Part shown: positions 23,201-33,999 of the stretch, piece by piece | Numbering within the stretch: the first letter of the stretch is position 1 | Layout of the letters: the number at the start of each line of letters is the position of its first letter | Source of the DNA: Asterias amurensis | Taxonomy: Eukaryota; Echinodermata; Asteroidea; Forcipulatida; Asteriidae | Assembly (NCBI RefSeq): GCF_032118995.1 | Contig: NC_092657.1 | Span: 2,167,891-2,231,890, forward strand | DNA: 64,000 bases | Direction of reading: 5' to 3' | Notes under the pieces: generated by a model | The model's input: only the letters and a program-made list of their open reading frames with translations | Databases searched by the model: none | Told to the model about the DNA's origin: nothing | Program-made: the position numbers and the translations under genes

Positions 23201-26200
23201 TATTATTATTACATGTCCATGTACGTGCAAATGGGCATTTCCACGGTCAGTTGCATAACACTTTTCAGTGTCATTTCTCGATCGTGGTGCTAGAAGTTCT
23301 GTGTGAGATATTCTTTCTTCTAAGTTTATAGACTGATTTGTACTTGACACCCAAGGCTTTGAATTGATAATTATTAGAAATGTTGTGGGCTTTGTGCTCT
23401 GGATGTTATAACGTTGTAAAGACCGGTCAGTCGCATTACACAAAAAGAACATGGTAAAAAACACACTTGTCACAATTCAAAAATCTCCTCTATCAAAAAG
23501 ATTGTGAAAGTGTTACTATATGTAATACACAACTCTTATACATGAGTATCCAACAGGATACTTATAAATGGTCAGCAATTTGAACTTTTAGATATACATG
23601 GCAAAACCATGGTCAGTCGCATTACGGTCAGTCGCATTACAGTTTTCCAGACAATGTAGCCACGCCTACATGGTGCCCAAGCCGAGTTCAGATTTGGCAA
23701 AATTGGGTTCATTCCTTGTCAACAACTAAAAATACATTGGTTTCATATGTTAGCTATAACTTCTAAGTGGAAAGAAAGTTGTGACACAAACTTGATTTTT
23801 GTGTGTTATGTCCATGTTTGCTTGGAATTGCCCAAATACCTACAGGAACAATCCTTCTTGCCCAGAGCAAGACTATTGAGATATTCCCTAAAGCAAAGCA
23901 AGAAATCATCTTGGTTAGAAGCATTGGACACTATTGGTGATTACTCAAAATAATTGTTAACATAAAAACTGACTTGGTAATGAGCAATGGAGAGCTGTTG
24001 ATAGTAAAAAACATTGTGAGAAACGACTCCCTCTGAATCTGAAGTAACGTAGTTTTTGAGAAAGTAGTAATTTCTCACTAAAATATTTGATTTGATTTCG
24101 AGACCTCAGCTGAGGTCTGAATCAAGCATCTGAACTGAAAGCACACAACTTCGTACGAACAGGGTTTTTTCTCTTCCATTATTCTCTCACAACTTCGAAG
24201 ACCAATTGAGTTCAAATTTTCACAGGTTTGTTCTTTGTGCATATTTTGAGATACACCAAGTGAGAAGACTGGTCTCTGAAAATATTACTAAAGGTGTCCA
24301 GTGTCAATGATCAATTTTTGGCATCCAGTGGTTCCACTTCGTCAACAACAATGAGGTCACCCAAAGAACGTGTCCTCCCCCCCATCAACCAACTAATTCA
24401 ACACCGCCACTCTGCCTTCTTCGGTCATGTCGCTCGCCTAGCTGACAAAATCATAGCTAAAATAAGCTCTAAAGCATCGCCATCAACTCCAGGGGAGGCC
24501 TAGCACCAGCTCCTGGCTGGAAGAGACCTAGACAGAGGCCGCCCTTGGTCATCCTAGGCCCAACAACTTGGCCGGCCGAGCGAAATCGCCCACATGTGTC
24601 GTGAGGCTGTAGGACGTGGACACATGAAATCGGCGCGATGGACCCTTGCTGCCTCTGCGGGTTGATTGATTGATTGTCTTTTCATGATTTGTTTGAATGT
24701 ATCTTTCAAAGGAAGTTCTGCAAACAACTCATTCATGCAGTCTATGCCTGTACAGCAGCCGATGAAAACGATGTCACAGATTGGAATCTCTGTGGAACCC
24801 CTTCACGTTATCCAGCACCAGATACCAGCAGAAACTGCTCAGGTACGTTTTTATTTTGTTATTGTGCAAAGTCGGCTGGGTATGACAAGGTCCCAATTCG
24901 AGTAGAAAATACTGTTACAAAAATTCTCACTGGCTGGTTACTTTATTCCGGTTAGCATAATTTTGATTTGCTTAGCTTATTTTGTGCTTAAGAAGCTCTA
25001 TAAAATTGGGCCGAGTATTTGATTTAAGATGTTTCAGGTTGCGCCTAGCCCTCTATAGGACTCTCCTTTGTGCTGTTCACAGAGACAAAGTCCTAAATAT
25101 TAGGGCTTTTTCTGGGGCGGAAACATTTGGAAGCTTTAGTAACATTTGAAAAATGAAAGGGCTGCATTGGATTTGTAGGGTGTCATGACCGAGTGATTAA
25201 GGGCATTGAATTTAAGTTCTGGTGGTAAAGTCAGCAGAGTGTGGGTTCGAATCCCAGTCATGACACTTGTGTCCTTGAGCAAGACACTTGACTATAGTTG
25301 CTTCTTTCCACTCAGGGATATAAATGGGTACCTGCGAGGGTAGAGGTTGATATTGTGTATGAAAAAGCCACTGGTGTGCCAAGGCAGCTCAGGGCTGTAT
25401 ACTCCCCAGGGAGCTGAGAAAGATTACAGGGATGTAATTGGCCCAATGACCAGGGCACTAATCTAAAGCGCATTGAGATAGTTATTGAAAAATGCGCTGA
25501 ATAAGAACTTGTCTTTTTTATTATTACGTCTTCAATTAATCGTGATGCAATTAAGCCTGGGCGACTATTGCGACTAGTGTCAAAGTCGCGACTATCGGAT
25601 GCTTAGTGGAGTTGCGACTACCTTTTTTTTTTAACTACTCGGTAAATGGTACCACCACGACAGCTACAACAATAGTCGTGGCTTCCTGCTTTGTGAAAAA
25701 ATTGTGTCGCTCACGACTATTCACGACGACATAATTTACTTGCGAAACACAATCGGACATCACTATCAGAAACACAATGCGACTCGATGAGAGCTGTTGA
25801 TAAAATAAAACATTGTGAGAAACGGCTCCCTCTGAAGTAACAAAGTTTTTGAGAAAGAAGTAATTTCTCACTTAAATATTTGCATCTGCGAAAGACTTCA
25901 GGCGTGAGGCCTTTCTCAGACTTCTAAAAAGAATCTTTTCTTCAACTACTTTCTGGAAGTTTGATAATCGATTAAGGCAAATTTCCACAGGTTTGTTACA
26001 TTTTATGCATACATGTTGGGATACATGGGCATGGCAAGTGCTTGAAAACTGGTCTCTAACCATAGACCAATCCATTAGGCTCCGCCCACGGCGCACATGT
26101 GAGCAAGAACACGTGAGGCTCTCCTATGCCATTCTGCACAGCTCGTCCGCCCACGCCAAGCATACGCATGTCAGACTTTATTTGTCAGACTTTTTGTTGC

Positions 26201-26511
26201 GCAATGGGTTGTGATTGGTCAATTCGCAATGGGGCGGAGCTGGATCGGTTTATTACCAAAGGGGTCCAGTGCCTTTTACCAAGTTTTTGTTTTCTCTCCA
26301 TTTATTTTAGACGTCGACTTTGACCAGCTTCTCAGAGTTCTCCATGAAGATGTTAGAGAATTTCTACAACTACGCCTCGTCGTTCGGAATCAACCAGTCG
26401 CAGATGACACCCCAGCCAAACGTCAGCTGGATCCCCATGACGGTCCTAGATAAATGGTTTCAGAACTTCAAGAAAAAAATGGCGCAAGATCAGAACTTTT
26501 GGAGGAAGTAA
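20264..26511 (+). CDS. HIKESHI: Hikeshi, nuclear import carrier of HSP70 (complete gene)
   Basis: Four exons join in phase: 20264-20293, 22868-23105, 24712-24842 and 26311-26511, giving 199 residues; the human protein has 197. Hikeshi (OPI10/C11orf73 family) carries HSP70 chaperones through nuclear pores during heat stress by binding FG nucleoporins. The start MFGCLVAGRL is the family hallmark. The second exon holds the conserved core (INHIVVFLTGTGAFPEGMGG, then IYFSWP and NEKPSAIFKV). The third has QIGISVEPL, and the fourth the C-terminal helical domain ending DKWFQNFKKKM and FWRK. Nothing is missing and no frame is broken. Introns contain a duplicated exon-2 relic, a LINE fragment, a SINE and family B elements. 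Confidence 0.96.
20294..21850 (+). other. Hikeshi intron 1, AT-rich, nothing recognised
   Basis: AT-rich with poly-A/T runs (e.g. 21461-21482). No repeat family or coding region that I can support. Confidence 0.4.
21853..22040. repeat. Two direct ~100-bp copies in Hikeshi intron 1
   Basis: Shared blocks: ACTCTCTTTT, GTTG.CCATTG, AACTTATC.AAATGATATTT and GGTTGTGTTGAC occur at 21880-21945 and 21970-22036. Confidence 0.7.
22080..22278. mobile_element. MITE-like element with ~45-bp inverted ends
   Basis: GCGAGTGTAAAGTCAGGTTC at the left and GAACCTGGCTTTACACTCGC at the right; inner paired ACAAATGCGAATGC / GCATTCACATTCGC. Confidence 0.75.
22318..22458 (+). pseudogene. Relic duplicate of Hikeshi exon 2
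   Basis: After a good acceptor (TATTCTCAG) the sequence repeats the start of the true exon 2, about 550 bp upstream of it: VQTDIQ, then NDNAASINHIVVFL against NIFNAATINHIVVFL. Similarity stops at VVFL; the GMGG core is absent, the frame ends at a stop (22456-22458) and no donor in the right phase is visible. It is a truncated duplicate, not a usable alternative exon, unless a cryptic donor is used. Confidence 0.8.
22543..22860. repeat. Inverted tRNA-like repeat in Hikeshi intron 1
   Basis: TTGGGTGGGATTCGAACC (22558) and its inverse GGTTCTAATCCCACCCAA (22708) bracket paired AGTGTCTT / AAGACACTG motifs. The segment before the true exon 2 also repeats that before the relic exon (TCTTAACTA-TTTCACCCAT-T), so exon and flank were duplicated together. 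Confidence 0.6.
22868..23105 (+). CDS. HIKESHI: Hikeshi exon 2
   Basis: Acceptor TCTCTAG, donor AAAG|GTATGT, 238 bp, residues 11-89. Carries the most conserved part of the family. Confidence 0.96.
23918..24303. mobile_element. Family B palindromic element
   Basis: TTGGACACTATTGGTGATTAC at the left and CTAAAGGTGTCCAGTGTC at the right; central GAGACCTCAGCTGAGGTC. Confidence 0.75.
24300..24662 (+). mobile_element. 3' fragment of a non-LTR retrotransposon (LINE)
   Basis: Plus-strand frames read HRHSAFFGHVARLADK and, after a stop and frame change, a Pro/Arg-rich segment ending ATGGACCCTTGCTGCCTCTGCGG, which resembles the region after the reverse transcriptase of LINEs. It ends in (TTGA)n. Broken, not active; sits in Hikeshi intron 2. 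Confidence 0.55.
24712..24842 (+). CDS. HIKESHI: Hikeshi exon 3
   Basis: Acceptor TTTCAAAG, donor TCAG|GTACGT, 131 bp, residues 90-133. Contains QIGISVEPL and the linker to the C-terminal domain. Confidence 0.93.
25178..25505 (+). mobile_element. SINE with a tRNA-derived head
   Basis: The 5' part resembles a class II tRNA: A-box-like ATGACCGAGTGATTAAGGGC, a long variable region, and B box GGGTTCGAATCCC. It is followed by the shared SINE body (CTTGAGCAAGACACTT ... CTGTATACTCCCCAGGGAGC) and ends at AAAAATGCGCTGAATAAG. A related copy is at 47200-47570. Confidence 0.8.
25785..26280. mobile_element. Family B element split by a ~180-bp insert
   Basis: The family B arms (GTGAGAAACGGCTCCCTCTG; TTACCAAAGGGGTCCAGTGCC) are separated near 26065-26245 by a segment with its own inverted ends (CCATTAGGCTCCGCCC / GGGGCGGAGCTGGATCGG). 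Confidence 0.6.
26311..26511 (+). CDS. HIKESHI: Hikeshi exon 4 (terminal)
   Basis: Acceptor TTTATTTTAG, then residues 134-199 and stop TAA at 26509-26511. Encodes the C-terminal helical domain (NFYNYASSFGINQSQMTPQP, then the Trp-rich end). Confidence 0.96.
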   Translation, partial: TSTLTSFSEFSMKMLENFYNYASSFGINQSQMTPQPNVSWIPMTVLDKWFQNFKKKMAQDQNFWRK

Positions 26512-26539
26512 CTGTACTTGGGTAATTTTTGTATTTTTA

Positions 26540-26872
26540 AAATTTTAAGATTTGGGTACTTTTTGTAACACAAAAAATTACGTTCACAGATTTACGTTTG
26601 AAGATAATGACGGTAGAAAGCTTCCCTTTCAATAATATTTGCTGAGGTGCTGTAGTTTTTGAGAAAAGAGTACTAAAACAAGTCACCAAAATCATTTTCG
26701 TCTCACTCTCAGTGATTGCAAGTAAAAACGTATTAACCAGTTACATGTATGGTATGTTATGGTTTTTACATGCTAATACGTTTTAACATGCTAACACTGA
26801 GACTAAAATAACTTTTGTAACATTGTTTTACTCGTTTCTCGAAATCTGTGGACATTGTGTAAAAAGTACCCA
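26540..26872. mobile_element. Family D palindromic element
   Basis: Arms with GGGTACTTTTTGTAACAC, GTTCACAGATTTACG and TTTTTGAGAAA.GAGTA, and inverse GTGGACATTGTGTAAAAAG. A second copy is at 28133-28482. Confidence 0.7.
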
Positions 26873-26873
26873 G

Positions 26874-27043
26874 CCGTCGATTTCACAAAGAGTTAGGACT
26901 CGTCTTATCTTGAGTTAGGACGAGTAACTCGTCCTAACTTAGGATTAATCTTAAGGTCTGCATGCTACAGTGCAGGGTTGGGACTCGTCCTAAGTCATAA
27001 GATTAGTCTTAAGTTAGGAAGAGTTGTGTGAAATCGACGGCTG
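26874..27043. mobile_element. Family E hairpin element
   Basis: CGTCGATTTCACAAAGAGTT at the left and GTGTGAAATCGACGGCTG at the right; interior paired TTAGGACGAG / CTCGTCCTAA. Confidence 0.75.
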
Positions 27044-27049
27044 ACCCTT

Positions 27050-27276
27050 TAAAGGCACTGGGCACTGTTTGGTAATACTATTGTCAAAGACCAGGGCCCT
27101 GCAGGGGTGGACTTCAAAAAGAGTTAAGACTAGTCTTCTAACTAGAGTTACTCGTTCTAACTTAGGACTAGCCTCAGGATTTTAATATCTCCTAGGACTA
27201 GTCCTAAGTTAGGACTAGTCCCAACTCTTTGTGAAGGTGACCCCCTGTATTCTCAATAGTGTCCAGTGCCTTTAAA
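27050..27276. mobile_element. Family B ends with a family E element inserted inside
   Basis: AAAGGCACTGGGCACTGTTTG ... GTCAAAGACCAGG, then family E at 27112-27243, then TCAATAGTGTCCAGTGCCTTT. The family B interior is gone, which leaves a nested remnant. Confidence 0.65.
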
Positions 27277-27644
27277 GCCATTGGACCCTTTCGGTAAACA
27301 GTGTTGTCCAAGGCCCACACTTCGTGTACCACAACTTCTATATCAAATAACAAACCTGTGAAAATTTAGGCTCAATCGGTCATCGGAGTCGGGAGAAAAC
27401 AACGGAAAAACCCACACTTGTTTCCGCGCGTTTCTCCGTGTCATGACATGCGTTTAAAATAAATCCGTAATTCTCGTTAACGAGAATTTATATTGTTTTG
27501 GTGTTTTCTCAAAAAGTAAAGCATTTCATGGAATAATATTTCAAGAGAAGTCTTTCACCATTGCCTTCTGTAAACCCTGTAAGTTATTTGTAAATCTGTG
27601 AACTTTTTTTTTTTTTCTGAACCGAAAGGGTCCAATGGCTTTAA
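27277..27644. mobile_element. Family C palindromic element
   Basis: Ends AAAGCCATTGGACCCTTTCGG and CCGAAAGGGTCCAATGGCTTT. The centre has AATTCTCGTTAACGAGAATT, a perfect palindrome. A second copy is at 49162-49528. Confidence 0.85.
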
Positions 27645-27879
27645 CATTTACTAAACAATTTTTTAATAACTGTATATAAATCAATTTGCAAAATGTTTTT
27701 ACTTTGAAATTGATGCAATTATTATGGTGATGTTTTTCAATTGGGCATGGTGGTCTTTCTAATTTTAGTCTGATTACCGTATTTTGTTAGCCCTTTGAAA
27801 AATCTGAATTTTTTTTATCAAACAGCCTGGAAAGTCTTTGAAAGGCTATGCCATTTGTACTTATCTTCTGCACTGATCC

Positions 27880-28140
27880 TCTAATCGATGCTCGAACTGG
27901 AGTATGGTCCTGTGTGTTGTGCATGCAATGCACATAAAAGAACCGAGTGCACTTATCGTAAGAGTAGGGGTTCACCCTGCTGTTCCTGGTTTGATCTGCA
28001 GCATATTGTGCTACAGCACCTTGTAAAGTCATGTACATGGTCCTATAAGAAAACGTTATCATACTTCAAAAACCTGCCCCCACATACCTTGCAGGAAAAA
28101 TACTGAGCGCTTTGTGTGATACAAAGCGCTATATAAGAAC
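27880..28140. repeat. SINE-like dispersed repeat
   Basis: Contains ACATAAAAGAACCGAGTGCAC and ends at GAGCGCTTTGTGTGATACAA.GCGCTATATAAGAACC, a tail type shared by several marine invertebrate repeats. Partly resembles 47990-48340. Confidence 0.4.
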
Positions 28141-28482
28141 CAAGTACTTTTGTAGGACAAAAAACACAATGTCCACAGATTTACATTAAACTTACTCAGT
28201 TTGAAGATAATGATGGTAGAGAGCTTCCCTGAAAACATGACTTGCTGTGAAGCTGTAGTTTTTGAGAAATGAGTAAAACAATGTCATGAAAATAATTTTC
28301 GACTCTTCAAAAATTATTTTAGCATGTAAAAACGTATGTTCAGGACATTGTTTTACTCATTTCTCACAAACTACATCACCTCAGCAAGTAACATAGGTAA
28401 GCTTTCTACTGTCATCTTCAAACGGTGTAAGTTTAATGTAAATCTGTGAACATTGTGTTTAGTGTTACAAAAAGTACCCAAA
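28133..28482. mobile_element. Family D palindromic element
   Basis: GTACTTTTGTAGGAC ... ACACAATGTCCACAG at the left; GTGAACATTGTGTTTAG ... AAAAAGTACC at the right. Confidence 0.75.
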
Positions 28483-28576
28483 GAATTTTGTAATGTATTT
28501 ATTTGCAACTGCTTTGAGAGATTACCAAAAGAAATAAACTTAGTACATATAGGACATCGGATTTGAGGCATTGCAT

Positions 28577-28926
28577 CTATTTGGTTTGCTGTAACACCAT
28601 GTGTGTATCTACTTGCCAAGTAGAGTTTGTTCAGTCTCCTGACGATGACTAGAGCAAGCTAGTGGAAACGTTAAGACCAACCCAAGAACTGACTCCGCGG
28701 TAGTACAGTTAATTACGATCATATAAGCTAAAGTAGTAGTCCCAGCCTATTTCTTTACCATCCGCCCAGGTAATAGTTAATAAGCAGGGCAGTTCTTTTC
28801 AGAACTGAGAAGTCTCCCAAACCCCCGAATATCTACTCTGCGGTAGTAGAATAAAGCAAGACAGTTCTCTAAGAACAAACTCTACCTGGCAAGTAGATAC
28901 ACACATGGTGTTACCGCAAACCAAAT
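28577..28926. mobile_element. Family J palindromic element
   Basis: Left TTGGTTTGCTGTAACACCAT, right ATGGTGTTACCGCAAACCAA, with the arms CTACTTGCCAAGTAGAG and CTCTACCTGGCAAGTAG. The same sequence forms the introns between the VWC exons (11940-13860) and a part copy at 56500-56705. Confidence 0.8.
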
Positions 28927-28974
28927 AGAAATACATATAGGACGTTTAAAAAGAACTTCAAAATACAGCCATAC

Positions 28975-29462
28975 TTAAGTTGTTTGTACACAATCCTCAA
29001 TATCGTCACTGCTTAGCAAGGTTTAGGTGCTAAGCACATAAATTACAAGTTGAGGTTGGGAGATATACAGGTGTAGAATATAAGGATCGTAGATGTATTA
29101 ACTGCTTGGAGGATGTGGAAACGGAAATTCATTGCATTTGTTTTTGCCCAATGTTTACTGTATTCAGAAAGAAATTGTATGATACCATCATCATGGGTCA
29201 AAGATACACCGTTTTTAGTATCTTATTTGAGAAGGAAAACATTAATTTTCCTTATGAGTTCTCAAAATAAAACCGTTATGCATTGTGTTTCGAAACCCAA
29301 ACATAATTAAGTATTTTGTTTCTTGCTGACCTTTCGAGAGCTCTTCTTCTTTTTTGTATAATAAGTTTAAGTTTTGTTGTTGTTGTAACCCTTCCCGGGG
29401 TATGAGGTTTGTTCCGTTTAAGGAATAAAATTGGATACAATACAATTATTATTATTATTAAT
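28975..29462 (+). mobile_element. 3' end of a second non-LTR retrotransposon
   Basis: A plus-strand frame reads CINCLEDVETEIHCICFCP, a Cys/His arrangement typical after LINE reverse transcriptases. After stops come an untranslated tail and (ATT)n at 29448-29462, a common LINE terminus. Inactive fragment. Confidence 0.55.
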
Positions 29463-29514
29463 GCAACCAATATTTGCAAAATATTGTGTGTAGTTATTTA
29501 AATGCCTGGTAGTT

Positions 29515-29853
29515 TTAAAGGCAGTAACTTGGTAACAAGTAATGGGGAGAGGTTGGTAATATAAAACATTGTGAGAAACGGCTCCCTCTGAAGTGGAGTA
29601 GTTTTCGAGAAAGAAGTAATTTTTTCAATTTGATTTCGAGACCTTAAGTTTAGAATTTGAGGTCTCGAAATCAAGCATCTGAAATCTCACAACTTCGTGT
29701 GATAAGGGTGTTTTTCTTTCATAGTTATCTCACAACTCCGACGACCAATCGAGCTAAAATGTTCACAGGTTTGTTGTTTTATGCATATGTTGAGACACAC
29801 CAAGTGAGAAGACTGGTCTTTGACAATTACTGATAGTGTCCACTGGCTTTATA
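29515..29853. mobile_element. Family B palindromic element (left end shortened)
   Basis: TTAAAGGCAGTAACTTGGTAAC at the left, GATAGTGTCCACTGGCTTTA at the right, central GAGACCTTAAGTTTAG / TTGAGGTCTCG. Confidence 0.8.
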
Positions 29854-29859
29854 GCAACT

Positions 29860-30280
29860 GTAGAAATTAAATTGCAATGGAATAAGGTTGAATCTGTGTT
29901 TCATGTTTTCTCTTTCATTATTGTTGTGCAAACCCTTTAACGTAAAATCAAACTTCAAAATTGTGCACCCTCAAGATTTGAAAACATCACAAAGTCCAGG
30001 ATTTTTATCCATTACGGGCCCGAAATTAAACAAAATCACATTAAACAAAACAAAAGAGGTCGTGATTCCAGCATTTTCATCAAAAAAGACCTACATGTAA
30101 AATTTAGGGAACAAAAACGGCAAGTCCATTTTTTTTCTTTTCTTTCAGTTTATAAAAAGAAGGATAATTTGAATACACATAATTGTCCAGAGAAAAAAAA
30201 CTTCCAAGGTCAAATAAATAAAACAAAAATTACGTCTTTAATGGTGTGGTTAATTGGGTTCATTTAATTGTACTAAATCT
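29860..30280. other. No gene seen
   Basis: AT-rich sequence with no recognisable element or supported coding frame. Confidence 0.3.
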
Positions 30281-30284
30281 CATG

Positions 30285-30535
30285 GGGTATTAGGTGGCAC
30301 CGTAGCTAAACAAACTACGCATGGGATTGGGAGCCACGAGACCCGGGTTCAACTCTACTGGGTGTATGTTTCTTTTCTTTTTTGCTTGAGTGGACGCAGT
30401 GAATTATTATAAGTAGTATAAAAACCACCCCAGACACACCAACAGGCACCTAGGTGCACTGGATAGTTCCAATGCGTGTTCTACCGAGAGCTGGTACACC
30501 CGGTTCGAATCCTGTACCCGTACATTATATAGACT
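30285..30535 (+). repeat. Two degenerate tRNA-like sequences
   Basis: 30294-30365 ends GACCCGGGTTCAACTCTAC and 30448-30525 ends ACCCGGTTCGAATCC, both like tRNA T-arm / B-box sequence. The anticodon arms are not convincing, so I do not call tRNA genes. Confidence 0.45.
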
Positions 30536-30617
30536 TGATTTTACTGCTTGTCGAGGGAATGAATTTGGGGTAGGTCATACCCAAACTAGGTTGGATTATT
30601 TGGCCAGGTGGTAGAGT

Positions 30618-32640
30618 AAAAGACAGTCTCCAAGTTACAGGTTGCTGGAACAATAGGATGGGTCTCAAATATTCATTTTAACCTGGATTTTAAACCGTCG
30701 TACTATCCGAAATGAGGCATTATCTCAAAAAGTAGCCATCGTAGACGACTAAAACCAAGAATTTCCTGCTCCACGCCCTCTTTCACACCTAGGTATGAAA
30801 TTTCAGGCGATTTGGAAGACACAAATTTCGGCCGATTTTTGAAAAAACGACAAGGGGGTAAGCTTGACGTTTTTTCAGCCTCGGAAACATTTTCTCTCCG
30901 AATTGCCTCAAAATTTAACCAAAGGAAGTTCGTCATGTGTAAAAGACAGTCTCCAAGTTACAGGTTGCTGGAACAACAGGATGCGTCTCAAATATTCATT
31001 TTAACCTTGATTTTAAACCGTCGTACTATCCGAAATGAGGCATTATCTCAAAAAGAAGCCAACGTAGACGACTAAAACCAAGATTTTCCTGCTCCTCGCC
31101 CCCTATTGTACCTAGGTATGAAATTTCAGGCGATTTGGAAGACACAAATTTCGGCCGATTTTTGAAAAAACGACAAGGGGGTAAGCTTGACGTTTTTTCA
31201 GCCTCGGAAACATTTTCTCTCCGAATTGCCTCAAAATTTAACCAAAGGAAGTTCGTCATGTGTAAAAGACAGTCTCCAAGTTACAGGTTGCTGGAACAAC
31301 AGGATGCGTCTCAAATATTCATTTTAACCTTGATTTTAAACCGTCGTACTATCCGAAATGAGGCATTATCTCAAAAAGAAGCCAACGTAGACGACTAAAA
31401 CCAAGATTTTCCTGCTCCTCGCCCCCTATTGTACCTAGGTATGAAATTTCAGGCGATTTGGAAGACACAAATTTCGGCCGATTTTTGAAAAAACGACAAG
31501 GGGGTAAGCTTGACGTTTTTTCAGCCTCGGAAACATTTTCTCTCCGAATTGCCTCAAAATTTAACCAAAGGAAGTTCGTCATGTGTAAAAGACAGCCTCC
31601 AAGTTACAGGTTGCTGGAACAATAGGATGGGTCTCAAATATTCATTTTAACCTGGATTTTAAACCGTCGTACTATCCGAAATAAGGCATTATCTCAAAAA
31701 GTAGCCATCGTAGACGACTAAAACCAAGATTTTCCTGCTCCACGCCCTCTATTACACCTAGGTATGAAATTTCAGGCGATTTGGAAGACACACATTTCGG
31801 CCGATTTTTGAAAAAACGACAAGGGGGTAAGCTTGACGTTTTTTCAGCCTCGGAAACATTTTCTCTCCGAATTGCCTCAAAATTTAACCAAAGGAAGTTC
31901 GTCATGTGTAAAAGACAGCCTCCAAGTTACAGGTTGCTGGAACAATAGGATGGGTCTCAAATATTCATTTTAACCTGGATTTTAAACCGTCGTACTATCC
32001 GAAATAAGGCATTATCTCAAAAAGTAGCCATCGTAGACGACTAAAACCAAGATTTTCCTGCTCCACGCCCTCTATTACACCTAGGTATGAAATTTCAGGC
32101 GATTTGGAAGACACAAATTTCGGCCGATTTTTGAAAAAACGACAAGGGGGTAAGGTAAGCTTGACGTTTTTTCACCCTCGGAAACATTTTCTCTCCGAAT
32201 TGTCTCAAAATTTAACCAAAGGAAGTTCGTCATGTGTAAAAGACAGTCTCCAAGTTACAGGTTGCTGGAACAACAGGATGCGTCTCAAATATTCATTTTA
32301 ACCTTGATTTTAAACCGTCGTACTATCCGAAATGAGGCTTTATCTCAAAAAGAAGCCAACGTAGACGACTAAAACTAAGATTTTCCTGCTCCTCGCCCCC
32401 TATTGTACCTAGGTATGAAATTTCAGGCGATTTGGAAGACACAAATTTCGGCCGATTTTTGAAAAAACGACAAGGGTAGGTAGTAAGCTTGACGTTTTTT
32501 TTCACCCTCGAAATTTTTTTCCCCCCGCTTTGCCTCAAAATTTAACCAAAGGAAGTTTGTCATGTGTAAAAAACAGTCTCCAAGTTAAAGATTGCTGGAA
32601 CAATGGGATGGGTCTCAAATTCATTTTAATCCCTTCTTTT
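30618..32640. repeat. Tandem array of a 323-bp unit, six copies and a part
   Basis: Units start with AAAAGACAG at 30618, 30941, 31264, 31587, 31910, 32238 and 32568. The first five copies are nearly identical; the fifth has a 5-bp duplication (GGTAA) and the sixth is more diverged at its right end (32480-32530). The period is not a multiple of 3, and overlapping short ORFs on both strands recur in each unit, which argues against coding. A lone diverged copy is at 37290-37690. Confidence 0.95.
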
Positions 32641-32649
32641 GTAGGCACT

Positions 32650-33230
32650 GCTATATCAAGAAGTAAGCGATATTGCGACAAGAACACGAATAGTCGGGTA
32701 CCCTATAGTTGGTCTTATAACCCATGCTTCGTACCCAGTAATGTACGCACACATGTATTCAAAATGATCTCCAAGCATGCTGTTGACTCTGGCTGTCACC
32801 GTGGACGATATTTAGAGCCTTTTTGATGTGGTTTTAATCTTCAGGGAATCTGTTCAGGCAAGACTAATGTATACTGGTTTTTTCTGATTCAATATAAAGT
32901 CGTTCAAACCCATGGTAAAAGCAATGTTTGTGATTTGTTTGTTTTTATTAGCTATAGGTATACACCACGTCTAGCTGGTATGATTGTGTATGTACATGTA
33001 CGTGCAGGTCTTCTGTGCACAACACAATGGGCGATGGTGTGTTATTGCTCAATATGATTCTCTGTTAGTCAGTAGGATCATAGGTTGCTGTTTTCCCGTT
33101 GATTATTCGGGGATTAAAACAAAACGGACAGAAATTGGTGGTGAGATCGTAAAATTGTTCCAATCTAATTATTCACTGCATACAATTTGTACAGCCTATC
33201 TAACATTGGCAATGCTTTGATGTTGTACCC
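32650..33230. other. No gene seen
   Basis: Unique-looking sequence without a supported coding frame. Confidence 0.3.
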
Positions 33231-33269
33231 TTAATGTAGGATTTGAAACTTTGCATGGTTGAAATATGA

Positions 33270-33425
33270 TATGGAAAGGTTTGCGGTAACACTGCAATGA
33301 CTATCATCTCTAAATATAGGGTGGTTCTAAAAAGAACCGTAGATGTAAATTTAGACGTTTCGATCAGTATTCTCTGATCGGCTTTGGAGAAAAACAAAAT
33401 TCTTGTACGCTGCACAAACACTTGA
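33270..33425. repeat. Dispersed repeat fragment
   Basis: Starts GGTTTGCGGTAACAC (compare family J ends) and contains TTCTAAAAAGAACC and TTTCGATCAGTATTCTCTGATCG; it ends in AT-rich sequence. Confidence 0.4.
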
Positions 33426-33999
33426 CGTTTAAATTTTAATTTTAATTATTTTAATTATTTAAATTAATGAAAATAAATAAAAAAACTGCTGCTTCAAATA
33501 AATTTGAATGTGTCAATTATTGTCTGAATTCTTTTTATATTGATTTAAAGAGCAGTAATAATGTGAAATATAGAAACTCGAACATTAAACAAAATATTGA
33601 ATTAAAACATAAAGAATAGTCCGTCCCGTGTCTTATTTAGAGTTCAATTTACTTAGATTATCAAATATTTATTACATATAATAATAAATGGTTTTGTTGG
33701 TCACATTGTTACGCCCCCTGTTTGAATATGCCCCCCCCCTCCATTCGCCCGATTTGCCCCGCTTCTAGAGACTTTTTCAATCGCTGACATTTTCTCAGTT
33801 AAATAGACCCGTTTTAGTCCGTGCATTTTATTTATCCCAAACACCGTCTAATTTGTGCATGCATCAACTCTGTTGTACCCAGTCCCAATCTTTACATTAC
33901 CTGGGGTACTATGGCATCGGGAAATCCTTGTAAAACACGCGAGTGGAAGGCACTCGCTATATTATGTACGTTTTGATTTAGAGTTGTCCACTCTAAGGT

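Noticed and set aside
30703..32301. Repeated 77- and 87-codon ORFs on both strands
   Set aside because: They recur with the 323-bp unit, overlap antisense and are lost in diverged units; no sign of selection on the frame.
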